From contig JAWNGF010000012.1 in assembly GCA_037039685.1 (NCBI GenBank), positions 310,001 through 374,000 of the forward strand: DNA of 64,000 nucleotides, in the 5' to 3' direction. Source of the stretch: Ceratobasidium sp. AG-K. Lineage: Eukaryota; Basidiomycota; Agaricomycetes; Cantharellales; Ceratobasidiaceae. Shown here in pieces: positions 9,415-20,683 of the stretch; position 1 is the stretch's first letter; the number at the start of each line of letters is the position of its first letter. Position numbers and translations under genes: made by a program. Below the pieces are notes generated by a model. That model saw only the letters and a program-made list of their open reading frames with translations, ran no database searches and had not been told where the DNA came from.

Positions 9415-10611
9415 ACTGACTTGGGTGCATCAGAACATATGACTCCTCACCTTAGCAACTTAGGGACCTATCACATGTTTGAGCCCCGAGTTGATGTTGA
9501 GACTGCCAACAACACCCTCATCAAGGTCCTAGGTGCAGGTTGCATCCAAATTAAGCTCTGTGAGGCCTATCAAGCTGCCCTTTCCAATGTCCTCCATGTC
9601 CCTGCACTCAGCTGCAACCCCCTCTCTGGTACTGCCCTTCACAAAGCTGGGAAACATGTTGTTTTGTGCAATCTGGGGTCTGTCAAATTGAGTGGAAGGA
9701 TGGGGATTTGACAGGCCAGGCAAACTTGAAGAGAGGGCTACACATCCTAAGTGGACAGACAGCAACTCCAAATCCAAGTGTACTCATTACCTACATCACT
9801 GAGTCTGATTTGGAGGACATGAACAAGCTGGCAAACAGAAACCTAATGGCACTCACTGCAAGCCCCATTGTACAAGCCAATGTATCCACATGGCATTGTT
9901 GTCTTGGCCATACAAACATTGATTATATACTAGCTATGGACCAAGATGAGTGTGTTGAAGGGATGGAAATTGTTTGCTCACCCAGCCAGCCAAAATTGCT
10001 ATGCAAACTGTGCCTCCAAGGCAAGCAAGCAAACCTGTGCACCAGTCCCAAAATCCTGCATGTACTGTGACCACAAGCCCCTTGAGCTCATTGTCTCTGA
10101 CATACCTGGCAAGATGACCATACCTAGGCATAATGGCCATGAGTATTTTGCTCCATCCATTGACAAGAAGACCTGTGACCTTTGGCTGGCCTTATTCACT
10201 CAGAAAAGCAATGTACATGAGCATCTCAGAGCCATCTGTGCACCAGCCAAGCTTCAGACAGGCTACAAGGTCGAAATTTTGCGTACAGACGGGGGTGAGT
10301 ACAAGTTGAACAAGTTTGAAGCTGAGCTAACGAATGCTGGTATTGAACATCAAGTGACCAAGGCCAACCCATCTGCAAGTAACAGGATTGCCCAGCAAGC
10401 AACTCGCTATCTAAACAACATGGAGTGCACAATGTGCAATGAGGCCAAGCTCCTGCTGCAGTTCTGTGGGTACACCATACTCCACAGAGCTGAAATCTGG
10501 AATTTGACCCCAACAAAGGCGTTCAATGGCATGGCACTGCACAAGGTGCTTTGTGGCACCAAACAAAATGTTGCATGCCCACACATATTCAGCTGCAAGG
10601 CTTTTACTTGA
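9415..10611 (+). pseudogene. pol: copia protease and integrase remnant of element I
   Basis: Protease motif DLGASEHM at 9418: the usual DSGA has Leu for Ser, a TCG-to-TTG change. The GAG-pre-integrase zinc motif follows, WHCCLGHTN and CKLCLQGKQ (about 9890-10030). Integrase core: SDIPGKM, RTDGGEY and NRIAQQAT, the last where copia integrases have NGIAExxN, so the catalytic Glu is Gln. At least two frameshifts (near 9700 and 9950). It ends with an open run to 10611. Confidence 0.8.
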
Positions 10612-11179
10612 ATCTTTGATATTGAATGTCAAAACCTCAGTGCACAATCGCTTGAATGCACTTGGCTCAACATGGCTCCTAGCCTTAAGGCCCATCTACT
10701 TGTTGATCCACAAGCACACCGCTTTTTCCCCTCTCAAGATATTGTCTTCAGTGATGGGGGGGGGAATCACGTCGGTGCATTGTCGTCAAAGACTGTGAGA
10801 AGCCTGAAGACAAAGAAGTCATTAGTAGCATACCAAACAAGCCAAAGATTGAGAAAATGAATGTACCTGAGCCAAAAAAGGCTACAAAGCCACCCTCTGA
10901 GCCCAAGGAGATGTTACCAACATACTCCAAATCCACTAAATTGACTGGGCCACACAAGCAAACAACCTGTAAGCCTTGATGTGATGAGGACAATTGTTAT
11001 GCCATATCCTCAAACCAACCAGGCATGTTCAACTGCTCAAAGTTACCTGGACCAAAATCCCAGGTCAGCATAAAGGGAACAAAGCAAGGTGACAGTGAGG
11101 ACACACCCAATGATTACCTACCTGAGCCACTACCCACCAAGGTTGCCAACCTCTTTACCAAGCCAAACTAGTACCAGAA

Positions 11180-11863
11180 TGCCACAAAAAACAAAGATAT
11201 GTTGACATGGCATGAGGCAACAGCCAAAGAAATGTCAATGATTGAGAAAATGCACACTGGGTGCTTGGTTCCTTGACCTGCTGGGGCAAACATGATTGGT
11301 GGCTGCTTGGTGTACAAGCTAAGCCAAGATGTGGACAGGGTGATTGAGGTGCATAAAGCCCACTAGTTGGCAAGGGATTTGGTGGAATGCACAGCATCAA
11401 CTATGATTGAAATCTACACACCTGTAGCTGATATGCATGCAATCTACCTACTGCTAGCTCATGTGGCTCAGCATGACCTTGAGCTCCACCAACTTGACAT
11501 CACATCCACTTCCCTCAATGTGAAAATTGATGAGACTGTCTATATGGGGCAGCTGGAGAGATCTGTTATGCTGGGATGCCAGGCAAGGTGTGCCTAGTCA
11601 AAAAAGGTCTCTACTGCCTCAAGCAGTCACTGCTGATGTGCTGCCAATGCCTGCAGGATGCATTCAGATCAACTGGGCTTGTCTGTTGCAAGTTGGACCT
11701 GCATGTCTTCAAGATTTGCAAGGGCAAGGACTATTTGATTGTCCTGGTACACGTTGACAACTCACCTGTGGCTGCCAACTCAGGTTGCTGTGTCAACAAT
11801 AGTGAGCTCTGGGTGAGGGGATGTTTTGAGATGTGCAACCTTGGCCAGGCAAGGGTGTTTTTG
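11180..11863 (+). pseudogene. pol: copia reverse transcriptase remnant of element I
   Basis: WHEATAKEMSMIEKMHTG, GANMIGGCLVYKL, YTPVADMHAIYLLLAHVA and LHQLDITSTSLNVKIDETVYM match the fingers and palm of copia RT. The catalytic YVDD appears as HVDN (11750-11761): the second Asp codon reads AAC after GAC, one G-to-A step at CpG from GAC. Several stops and a shift near 11580. Cut off at 11863 before RNase H. The stretch 10612-11179 joins integrase to RT; it is Lys/Pro-rich and too broken to read. Confidence 0.82.
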
Positions 11864-12372
11864 TGTCACAACCTGCTCAGAGAGGGGTTGTTTGAGACTA
11901 ATGAGTGGCTCTTAGACCTGAGAATCACTGAGAGGCTCCAATGATGTTGGATAACCTCCTCAGGGCAAAGTATTGTGGGTAAAAAACAAGGTAAATCATT
12001 CTTGGGATTCCAAGACAATTTCCCTTGCATCTTTTATCACAAGCAGAAGAAAGGAAGTGCTATCTACATGGGGAAAGCACAACAGTTCAAAAGGAGCATG
12101 AAAGGAACATTAGAACAAGAAGAGCGCGTAGCACATGGGCATCAATGCGCAGTGTTCCGGAAAAATCACAGACCGGAGAATACATACCGATGAGCCACGT
12201 GTACAAAGGGCTAAGCGGGTAAAGCAATAACAAAGGAGTAAACAACAAAACAAACAAGGTGGCAGTCAATGAGCACACAACAGGAGGAAAACAACAAACA
12301 CAAGAACAAAGGCAGCCAACAAGCAATGAAGGTGCAGCACACAGACCATTGTCAGGAGCAAGGCTCATGACA
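11864..12372 (-). repeat. LTR of gypsy family E, no target duplication
   Basis: Full-length LTR, TGTCACAACCTGCTCAGAG to CTCATGACA, about 509 bases, minus orientation. Left flank TTTTG and right flank TATTA do not match, unlike most copies here. It joins a copia RT on the left to a gypsy pol on the right, so the junction probably came from recombination or deletion after insertion. Confidence 0.85.
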
Positions 12373-13760
12373 TATTAGCTCAAAACACTAAGCAAAGGAG
12401 CTTTGTTCTAGCAAGGCAGAGTTGTTTTTCCAGAAGAACCTGATCTCAAACAGGAGCTGATGTCTCATTTCCATGACACTCCAACCACTGGTCACCAAGG
12501 ACATGCAAGAACTCTAGAGCTGATATCTAGGCACTACTACTGGCAAGCCATGAATTTTCAAGTCAATTGCAATGTGGACTCTTGCAGAATCTGCAAAAGG
12601 CGTCAAGGCACTGAAAAGCATGCTCCTCTACATCCACTGCCAATTTCATATGGTTGCTGGGAGGATATCTCCTATGGTTTCATTGTCCAACTCCCCAAGA
12701 GCAAGGGTTTGACAGCATCCTTGTTGTTGTTGGCTGCTGATCCAAAATGGCACATTTCATCCCCTGCAAAGAATCAGCAGCAGCAGAAGACATAGCAGAT
12801 CTCTTCCTCAAAAATATTTGACATTGCCATGGCACTCCTCAACAAACAGTTTCAGATAGAGAATTGACTTTCAACAGTACATTCCTCAAGACACTGTACA
12901 AGGCACTGCCACTTGACCCTGCATTTTACACAGCATACTATCCACAAACAGATGGCCAAAGCAAGTAACTGAACCAACAGCTTGGGGCTTATTTGTGGCC
13001 TTTCAGCAATTGCAGGCAGAACAACCGGGTGGATCTATTACCTCTTGCTGAGTTCCGTCAAAATAAGTCCAGGAGTGAGGTCACTGGATTATCTCCCTTT
13101 GGGCTTATTTTGTCTGCTCCCCCACTATCTCACCAAGCCTGGAACCCACAGGGACACTGGTTGCTGATGACAAGGCTGCAGAACTCAGGGCTGTGATTGA
13201 GGAGGTCCAGGCAACGCTGAAATGGACCCAGGAACACCACCAAGCAGTGGATCACAGAGTTTGTCTGCTAGAATATGAAGTCAGGGATAAGGTTTGGTTG
13301 CCAGGCATGCATATCAAGTCCCAGCACCCCAAAAAGAAGCTGGATCACAAGCAATATGGTCCCTTCCCAATTCTAGAACGCATAGGCTCCCATGCTTATT
13401 GCTTGAAGCTGCCTGAGACAATGAAGATCCATGATGTTTTCCATGTTGCTCTGCTGTCTGAGGCAAAGCAAGACACTGATTTCAAGTGCTCCTTCCAACA
13501 ACCACCCCCTGTGATCACAGAAGATGGGGAAGAGGTGTATGAGGGTGACAAACTGATTGATTGGAAGCTGGAAGATGGGATGTGTAAGTACAGGGTCTGT
13601 TGGCAAGGCTATGGGCCAATTGAGGACACTTGTGAGCCTGCTTCTCATCTTCTGCACCTAGCGGACAAATTACAGGACTTCTACGCAGAGTTCCCTGATG
13701 CCCTGATGCCAGATGACCAGGCCCCACACCGCCAGCCTAAGGGTATAGAGTCAGCCAGCA
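12373..13760 (+). pseudogene. pol: Ty3/gypsy pol remnant (family E): integrase and chromodomain
   Basis: Aligns with 26820-28140. Integrase zinc finger HDTPTTGHQGHARTLELISR then CRICKRRQG (12470-12605); core remnants to about 12980 with shifts; C-terminal integrase and chromodomain from 13193: KKLDHKQYGPFPI, MKIHDVFHVALLSE, DKLIDWKLEDG, WQGYGPIEDT. This is the likely continuation of the fragment at 1-321. Several frameshifts; the best frame from 13193 runs 321 codons. Confidence 0.83.
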
Positions 13761-13847
13761 AATGCATGTCCAATAGCTCTAAAACCCGCATTCTTGTGTC
13801 CCTTGCCTCTCTCAAGTTGTCCAAGCTCTCTACACACGATTACACTG

Positions 13848-14117
13848 ATGCCCATCATGCCCATTCATTGCCCCCACAACAACACCCCCTACAACAGCTG
13901 GGGAAGCCTGGACACCTATCTCCACTACATGCCAGAGGGCTTCAAGAGCAAACTGGACTCAGGCATTCTCTACTTTTGCTTTGTGCTCATCCCTCCTGGC
14001 ACCAAGTGTGCCTACCTGCCCAAGGGGCCCAATTTGTTCCACCATGTATGCTCTGGCTACCTGTACTATCTCAGCAGCAACAATCCCACTTCCCTGCGCA
14101 GTGGTCCCTTGCATTGA
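13848..14117 (+). pseudogene. Possible ORF3 of family E copy, after the chromodomain
   Basis: An 89-codon frame from ATG 13848 overlaps the tail of pol in another frame. It reads HCPHNNTPYNSWGSLDTYL, then GILYFCFVLIPPGTKCAYL and CSGYLYYLSS. The start HCPHNNTPYNSWG recurs at 28490 in the other family E copy, so it is not chance. Its position matches ORF3 of elements A and B, but I see no certain sequence match to those. Confidence 0.45.
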
Positions 14118-14163
14118 TGGCATCATTTCATTGCACAAAATTTCCACCAGTTCCATGAGCTGA

Positions 14164-15480
14164 TTGCTTTGCTTTGCTAAAAGAACTGCCCACTATAGGA
14201 TGAGGTTTCCCGATCTGAGTGTGTAGACAACTTCTACATCAGAAAAGACAAGGATTTGCACAATCAGTAAGTATTGCAATACCATGATGTTTGCACAAAT
14301 ACATTTACATATATTACAAATCAGTTGTGTTCTTGAAATACTTAGCACGCAGCTTCTGCATCTCATGTCTTCTGGAGTGGCGCCTGGACTCTCCTCTAAG
14401 TACTGAGTGCAGTCCTTGTGAGTGACAGGTTGAAATGGGGATTGTTCACGTCCTGGAAGCAATTCATTGCTCAGTATAACAAAATCCTGGCCATCAAATG
14501 CATTACTGGGTTCAAATCCTGCTCTTATATCAAGCCTATGCCTGCCCAAGTTGTGGAAATGGCAGTAACAGTAACAGTGTTGGGCATCTGGCAAGTCATA
14601 CAGTAGCCAATCAAATGGGTACTTGTACTGTTTTTAATTAGCCATATCCAGAAAGCAATTGCCATTGCCATTGGCTTCATCTTCACCTTCAATATGCTTC
14701 AAATGTGGGGGTGCTTATATGGGCAACAAAACAGGGCTTGGTGAGCCTGACAAGTGCATGCCCTATTCCAGTGCTTTGTTCAACTCAAGGGTACCAGCCA
14801 CAGGACACAGGCTGAGCAGGGGAAGTATGACACCCAAGAGACAAATTTGCCTGGTCTACAAATAGATCACTGTTATTGGCATGGTATTCTGCTGGCAATG
14901 GTGAGTCTTTGCCTTGTGCCTCAGTTTCATAGCCCAGACAACCTCTCCACAGTACTGAGCACAATAGCAACAAGTTGCAAATTGATTTTTGCAAAGCAAC
15001 TTATCAGCAGATATTAGCAGCCATGTACCCTTGTTGTCAAACCATCCCCCAGCCCAACCAATTCACCTTACACTGCCTTTTTGTCACTGGTAGCCCACCT
15101 CACTTGTTTGATCTCATTTCCATGGCACAAAAATTATATGTGAGCTGCTATTATTACTGGCATGTAGGTTATTGGAGGTTGCCAAACGCTCAAATCACAC
15201 TGGGAATATTTCTATGGATCCAGTCCATCATGCAAATGTTGCCAACCAAATGTGGCCAGAAGTCTATCTGGAAGATGTCACTGGAAACATGAATTTGTAT
15301 AAATTGACAATGATATCCAGACATGCAGCTGGATCAGGATTGACATCTGAATGGGATATATACCCATTAAGATATAGGTCATGTGAGGAGCCTCAGCAAA
15401 AGACTGGCCCATTTGAAGCAAATGAGCATACTAAGAAAGCCAATAGATTCACTATTTACTTCACCTACAAGTTCCTGTGC
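14164..15480. other. Unassigned stretch with a possible minus-strand ORF
   Basis: No element boundary is clear. A 133-codon minus frame (14193-14594) contains DGQDFVILSNELLPG and QYLEESPGATPEDMRC, which read like protein but match nothing I know. Plus-strand frames around 14975-15300 are short and shifted and may be a degraded copia gag, given the knuckle and protease that follow. No RNA gene or repeat copy seen. Confidence 0.3.
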
Positions 15481-15850
15481 ACTGTAATTGTGGTGCAAGA
15501 GGTCACATGTCAGATAAATGCACATCAACTCCTATGAGCAGCCATGAAGGAGCATTTTTGTCAGAATCTGATGACAAGTTTAGACAAGTGGCCCAGGAGT
15601 AAATGGGTGAACTGTTCTGGGCACAATATTAGCTGACAGATAAGATGCAAAGAAAATTTGCACCATGTTACCTCTGTCCAATGGATCTCAATTTGATATC
15701 ACTTGTGTTGAAAACAAGGTGCCAGTACTCCTCATACACATTTGAGTTGTAGACCCTGCCTGTTCAAAAGAGCTGCAATCCTAGACAGTGGTGCAACAGC
15801 CCATTTCATGTCAAATACACTTATTTTAACCATGCATCTACTTAATAAGA
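15480..15850 (+). pseudogene. copia gag knuckle and protease fragment
   Basis: CNCGARGHMSDKC (15483-15521) looks like a CCHC zinc knuckle with one residue missing between the first cysteines. About 260 bases on, in another frame, ILDSGATAHFMSN (about 15778-15820) is the copia-type protease site. The order and spacing fit a copia gag-pol. It is distinct from elements I and G. Nothing of integrase or RT remains. Confidence 0.6.
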
Positions 15851-15931
15851 CTCACAGGGCCCCAAGGACATTAAAAGATATCAACAAAAGAGAGGTTTCT
15901 GGTTGATCAGTTACTTATTACCCATTGAAAT

Positions 15932-16485
15932 TTACCATTGAAAGACCCATAAAATCCTGGACTCTCCCACTGTATGGATTGGGCAGCACAGTCTAGACTT
16001 AGTAATGACATCGCTCCCCCTACAATGGGACACCAGTGGATTCATTGGACCATTGGCATTGGCCCCTGCAAAGTTGGAGATAAATGACACTAGTACCAGG
16101 TACCATAGCCCAGGGTGTTGTTTGGAGGTTCCAGGTGTGGTCCTGTATTCCAAGCTTGTGTGATCAGTCAAGGTGGTTAATGTTGGATTCCTTCCTGGGG
16201 AATCTGCCTGTGTGCCAATGACCTGACCATTGCCAGCCATTTCATGTCATGGGTGTCATTGCTCAGCTAAGCAGGGGAGTAACTTGAAGACATGAAAGTA
16301 ATGGGGTGCAAGCATCCATCTTCCTGCCTCTGGGACAGTACACCACATTGAGCAGTTCCAGAACCAACAATTTCCAAACAGTTAGGCAGCTTTTTGTAAG
16401 GGTGTGCACAAGTGTGTTCCACAAAGATGGCTTCCTTGATTGCAGCAAATGAGCATCATGCAGCCCCAGTTTGTGGCCAGGCAAC
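15932..16485 (-). pseudogene. pol: Ty3/gypsy RNase H remnant (family E), part after the LTR insertion
   Basis: On the minus strand AAIKEAIFVEH, SQRQEDGCLHPITFMSSSY and TDHTSLEY align with RNase H of the copy at 26170-26560. It continues the reverse transcriptase fragment at 16972-17412; the two are separated by a solo LTR with a perfect duplication. It contains several stops and substitutions (EIVGSGTA where the others have ETDASG), so the catalytic Asp is lost. Confidence 0.7.
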
Positions 16486-16971
16486 TGTGACATGCCATGA
16501 TCCTGACAATGGTCTAGTGTTGGGTGTCTCTGTGCTGTGTGTGTCTCTTTCCCTCTTGTGCTCATCCTCTGCCACATAGTTTGCTTTGATTGTTACTCCT
16601 CTGCCATGAGTTCCATTGCTTAGCTCTTGAGACGCAGGTTTAACAGCATGTAGAGGATGTCTTCTGATTTTTACATGTTGCTGCGGTTGGATCTCCATGT
16701 GCTACATGCACTTCTTCTTCTGATGTTCTTATCCTGCTCCATTTGGGCATGCTGTGCTTTTCCCATGTGGATAGTGCTTAATTTGTATGCTTGCTCTAAA
16801 ATATGCATGGAAAATTGTCTTGGAACCCCCAGAACAATTTACCTTGATGTTTCCCCACTCTACTACGCCCTGAGGGGGTCATCGAACTTCTTTTGGGGCC
16901 ACTCAGTGATCCTAAGGCCTAACAGCCACTTATTGAAGCTTTAAACAGCCCTTCTTGGCAGGGTTGTGACA
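16486..16971 (+). repeat. Solo LTR of gypsy family E (TSD GCAAC)
   Basis: TGTGACATGCC to GGGTTGTGACA, 486 bases, plus orientation. GCAAC at 16481-16485 and again at 16972-16976 is a perfect target duplication. It interrupts a minus-strand gypsy pol fragment. Confidence 0.92.
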
Positions 16972-17412
16972 GCAACCCCTTTGTTGGTCAGATCTGTAAG
17001 TGGTGTATCAAGCAGTGGTACTCAGGAACAAAATGGCAATCGCAGTGGGAAAAGCATATGAATGCTTGAACAACTTTAACAGTGTGGGGAGTAGACAATT
17101 CCTTGGCTGCTTCCACCTTGTCCTTTGCCATGGGGATGCCTCCAGGGGTGATACTCAAGCCAATGCATTTGGATAATGTGAGAAAGATGTGGCATTTTGC
17201 AGGGTTGCAGAACTGGTCAGTGTCAGTGACCCTGAGTTGCTTAAGCACTTCTTTGACATGGGCCCCAGACTCAGAAGCCAAATTGGAGAAAACCATGGTG
17301 TCAGCAAGGTACAAAAAATCACAGCAATGTCCAACAGGTCCTGGAAGATGTGGTTTGTGAAGGGTTGGAAAGCTGCAGGAGTGTTTTCACTCCAAAGGGC
17401 CTCACAGTCCAC
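16972..17412 (-). pseudogene. pol: Ty3/gypsy reverse transcriptase fragment (family E)
   Basis: Minus-strand frame with FQPFTNHIFQDLLDI, then YLADTMVFSN in place of YxDDILIFSN, HVKEVLKQLR, FCNPAKCHIF and KVVQAFICF. It matches 25720-26070 of the longer copy. The active-site motif reads YLAD, so the first catalytic Asp is Ala. A shift lies near 17310. Continues at 16485 past the inserted LTR. Confidence 0.8.
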
Positions 17413-17515
17413 TCAAGGTGCCCATGTTTTCTCCAGAAAGCAGTTTTCCAATCATCTCACTGTGTAATTTCCACAATCTTGTGGGCAGCTAGTTCAGTGT
17501 TGGTGAATTGAATGA

Positions 17516-17820
17516 TGTGGCTCTTAGGCCTGAAAATCACACAGAGGCTGCAAAGGCATTGGATAACTGCCAAAGGGCAAAGGAGCATGGGTAAATGACA
17601 AGGTAAATTGTCTTCTGGGTTCCAAGACAATTTCCCCTGGATCCATTATAGTGGGCAGACAAAAGAAGCACCATCTACCTGTGGAAAGCACAACAAGCCA
17701 AATGGAAGCAGGATGAGAACAAAATACAAAGCACAGGATAAGCGCCACACAGGGAGCGAGCATCACACAGACAACACAGTGGGAATGCACAGCACATTGT
17801 CAGGGGCATGACTTGTGACA
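17516..17820 (-). repeat. Partial LTR of gypsy family E
   Basis: Begins inside the LTR at GGCTCTTAGGCCTGAAAATCAC and ends GACTTGTGACA. The first 45 or so bases and an internal block of about 150 bases are missing relative to complete copies. Confidence 0.8.
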
Positions 17821-17964
17821 AGGAGCCAAATGACACCATGGCTAGCTGGTCATCTTCCACAGCATTCGTCTTCCCCTTCCCTTTTCCAACATGACTGGGA
17901 AAGGGTCCAGGGCACATATGAGTGCTTCTAAAGCACATAGTGAAGGAAGAGGAGAATGCAGGGG

Positions 17965-18456
17965 TGTCACAACCTGCTCAAACAAGGGTTGTTTGAGACT
18001 AATGAGCGGCTCTCATGCCAGAAATCACTGAGAGGCTCCAAAAGACGTTGGATGACCTCTTCAGGGCAAAGCAGAGTGGGTAAACGGCAAGGTGAATTGT
18101 TCATGGGGTTCCCAAAGAATTTTCATTGCATCTTTTACAGCAATCAAAGCAAGAATCATTATCAACAAGGGGAAAGCATAACTAACATGCACTCAAAGGA
18201 GCAAGATGAGAACATCAGAAGCAGAGGTGTGTGTAGCATGTGGAGACCTGAGCACAGCAGCATGGGAAAATCAGAGAACGGATGCCACATGCTGGTTGGT
18301 CACGTGTGCAAACAACTAAGCAAGGGAAGTCACAACAAAGGAGCAAAAATCAAAACAAAGCACATAGCAGAGGATAAGCGCAACAAAGTGGGAGAACAGG
18401 ACACAAAGCACTGAAGCACAACACATAGACCATTGTGAGGAGCATGGCTCATGACA
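17965..18456 (-). repeat. Solo LTR of gypsy family E (TSD AGGGG/AGGAG)
   Basis: TGTCACAACCTGCTC to GGCTCATGACA, 492 bases. Flanks AGGGG (17960-17964) and AGGAG (18457-18461) differ by one base, consistent with an aged duplication. Confidence 0.9.
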
Positions 18457-18869
18457 AGGAGGTTGCTTGAACCTCAACGAGATATTCTCAACCTTGATAC
18501 AGTAGATCCCACAAGTTGGGTTCCTCACATTGGAAGGTTTCAGCTAGCATGTTCTGAGATTTGAATTGGTCAGAGTTATTGTGCCTTGCAGTCGCTCCTT
18601 GTTCAATATGTGGGCATTAATTTGATGGTTCCTGTTTGACAGCACAAAGTGCAGTTGCTGCCAAATAGGGTCAGGTTACTGGGTGTTGACATTAAGCTTC
18701 CATATCCAATGGATAGTGTTTCTACTCTTTCTTCAGCTACTCCTTTGAAGAATCAAGAACCACAAAGGATTGCTAAGCTGGAGCTGCCTTCCTTGCAGTA
18801 TGTTTGATTGTCCTGATTGCAGGATGGATTGGGGGACTATGGTATTGGGCTTGACAGAGCTCCACAGGT
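18457..18869. other. Unassigned spacer
   Basis: No readable ORF over about 40 codons that looks like protein, no match to repeats elsewhere in the window. Confidence 0.3.
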
Positions 18870-19175
18870 AGATATCTACATGGGGGAAGGAACACAAGCC
18901 AAACAGGGCCTGTTGAGAACATTAAAAGGAGACTTGAGTGCTGCACATGGTGATCAAGGTGCAGCTGCCTGGAATGATCACAGGGCAGAAGTTAAATGCC
19001 AACCAACCAAATGTACCCTTTACCACACAAGGAAACCAGTTACCATGGAGCAGCCATCACAATACACACCAGGCCGCAGTAAGAGTGCAAAGCACATCAA
19101 CGGCCAATAGACGCAACCCAAGTTCATGGTTCAACAGGGAAACAAGCCACAGGGTTGATTGTCAGGAGCTAGGCT
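18870..19175 (-). repeat. Diverged partial LTR related to family E
   Basis: The order of short blocks matches the family E LTR in antisense: ATCTACATGGGGGAAGG, ACACAAGCCAAA, GCACATGG, TGATCACAGGGCAGA, then ATTGTCAGGAGCTAGGCTTC at the end. Identity is visibly lower than in the other copies, so it is an older copy or a related family. Confidence 0.55.
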
Positions 19176-19535
19176 TCTGCAATTGAAGTCTGACCGTCTT
19201 GTTGACCTTGATGACCACTATTGCGTTGCTTATAATCACTGCACTTAATGAAATGAAGATACCTAAGTTCAAATTCCTCCAGTATGGTTGCAGCATAAAT
19301 CCAAAAAGTTGGGCAAGTGAGCACAATAAATTTCAACCAGGTATGACCAAGCACCAGGGCTCATAACATGTGGGAAGTGTTGAAAGGATTTCTGTATGCA
19401 CAGTAGTGCAGGTGTTAACAGGGGTGAATATGAGCAGTTACACTACTACAAGCATGAAGCTACAGAGAAACATAGACAGCAAGTTCCACAAGCCATCAGG
19501 ACAAGCCATTCAGTCAGTTCTGCTGTGTGGTGATG
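19176..19535. other. Unassigned spacer, left target flank of a solo LTR
   Basis: A short plus frame after about 19420 (GEYEQLHYYKHEATEKHRQQ) stays open up to the LTR at 19536 and may be the start of the broken coding sequence described at 20684-21720. The rest shows nothing. Confidence 0.3.
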
Positions 19536-20026
19536 TGTCACAAGCCATGCTGCTGGCAATGGTCCAGTGTTAGGTGTCTCTGTGCTGTGTGCCTCTCCCT
19601 CTCCATCTCCCTCTTGTGCTCAGCCTGTGCCACATAGTTTGGTTTGATTCTTACTCCTTTGTCATGACTTCCATTGCTGAGCTTTGATACAGATGGTTGA
19701 TCAGCATGTAGACCTGGTCTCCCCTTTTTCCATGTTGCTGCACTCAGATCTCCATGTGTTACACCTCCTTCTCCTTCTGATGTTCTTGTCCTGCTCCATT
19801 TGGGCTTGCTGTGCTTTCCCCATGTAGATAGTGCTCCTTTTGTTTACTTGCTATAAAGATGCAAGGGAAATCAGCTTGGAACCCCAAGAACAATTTACCT
19901 TGTTGTTGGCCCACTCTACATTGCCCTGAGGAGGTTATCCAACATCTTTTGGAGCCTCCCAGTGATTTTCAGGCCTAAGAGCCATTCATTAGTCTCAAAC
20001 AACCCTTCTCTGAGCAGGTTGTGACA
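19536..20026 (+). repeat. Solo LTR of gypsy family E (TSD TGATG)
   Basis: TGTCACAAGCCATGC to AGGTTGTGACA, 491 bases. TGATG at 19531-19535 and 20027-20031 is a perfect duplication. It contains TATAAAGATGCAAGGG (TATA region) in sense orientation. Confidence 0.94.
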
Positions 20027-20177
20027 TGATGGAGCAAAAATATGAGTCAGTATGCATGTCATCCATGGTACAACTATGATTCCATCATTACAGCTATCAT
20101 GCTATTGCATCATATCTCACTGTGAGTCACCACGGGTTGGAGTCAAAGAGCGGATTTGGCATCCTGGAGTATGTTTT

Positions 20178-20683
20178 TGTCACCAGCCATGCTCCTTGCA
20201 GTGGCTATGTCTTGCAGTTCAGTGCTCTGCATTCCCTCTTTGGTGTCTGTGTGATGCTCTCACTCTGTGTTGCTCTTCCCCTCTCCCACATATTTTGGTT
20301 TGATTTTTGCACTCTTGATGTGACCTCCCTCGCTTAGTTGTTTGCACACCTGGCTTATCAGCATGTATTTGCTGTCCTCCAATCTTTCCATCTTGCTGCG
20401 CTCAGATCTCCATGTTTCACACACACTTCTTCTTCTGGTGTTCTTAACTTGCTCCATTTGGGCTCGCAGTGCGTTCCCTATGTATATAGTGCTTCTTTGC
20501 CTTGCCTCCTATCAAAAATGGAGGGGAAATTGTCTCAGAACTCCAAGAATGATTTACCTTGTTATTTAAACACTCTACTTTGCCCAGAGGAGGTTATCCA
20601 ACATCTTTGGAGCCTCTCAATGATTTTGAGACCTAAGAGTTGCTCATTGGCCTCACCAACACCTTACAGACCTGATTGTGACA
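20178..20683 (+). repeat. Solo LTR of gypsy family E (TSD GTTTT)
   Basis: TGTCACCAGCCATGC to CTGATTGTGACA, 506 bases. GTTTT at 20173-20177 and 20684-20688 is a perfect duplication. The 151 bases between this LTR and the previous one are unassigned target sequence. Confidence 0.93.

Larger units (their letters stand above)
8151..11863 (+). mobile_element. Ty1/copia element I, truncated in reverse transcriptase
   Basis: Has a probable 5' LTR, a half-tRNA primer site, gag, protease, integrase and part of reverse transcriptase in the copia order (integrase before RT). It stops within RT at 11863, where a gypsy family E LTR begins, so RNase H and the 3' LTR are missing. The reading frame is broken many times. 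Unrelated in sequence to copia element G at 58420-63867, though both use the same primer tRNA. Confidence 0.82.

Noticed and set aside
8085..12372. The two family E LTRs as LTRs of the copia element between them
   Set aside because: They are in the opposite orientation to the copia genes, the left one has its own TTCAA duplication, and the copia element has its own short LTR and half-tRNA primer site.
13848..14117. Cysteine-rich frame of family E as a secreted effector
   Set aside because: It lacks a signal peptide and its position and recurrence at 28481 tie it to the retroelement.
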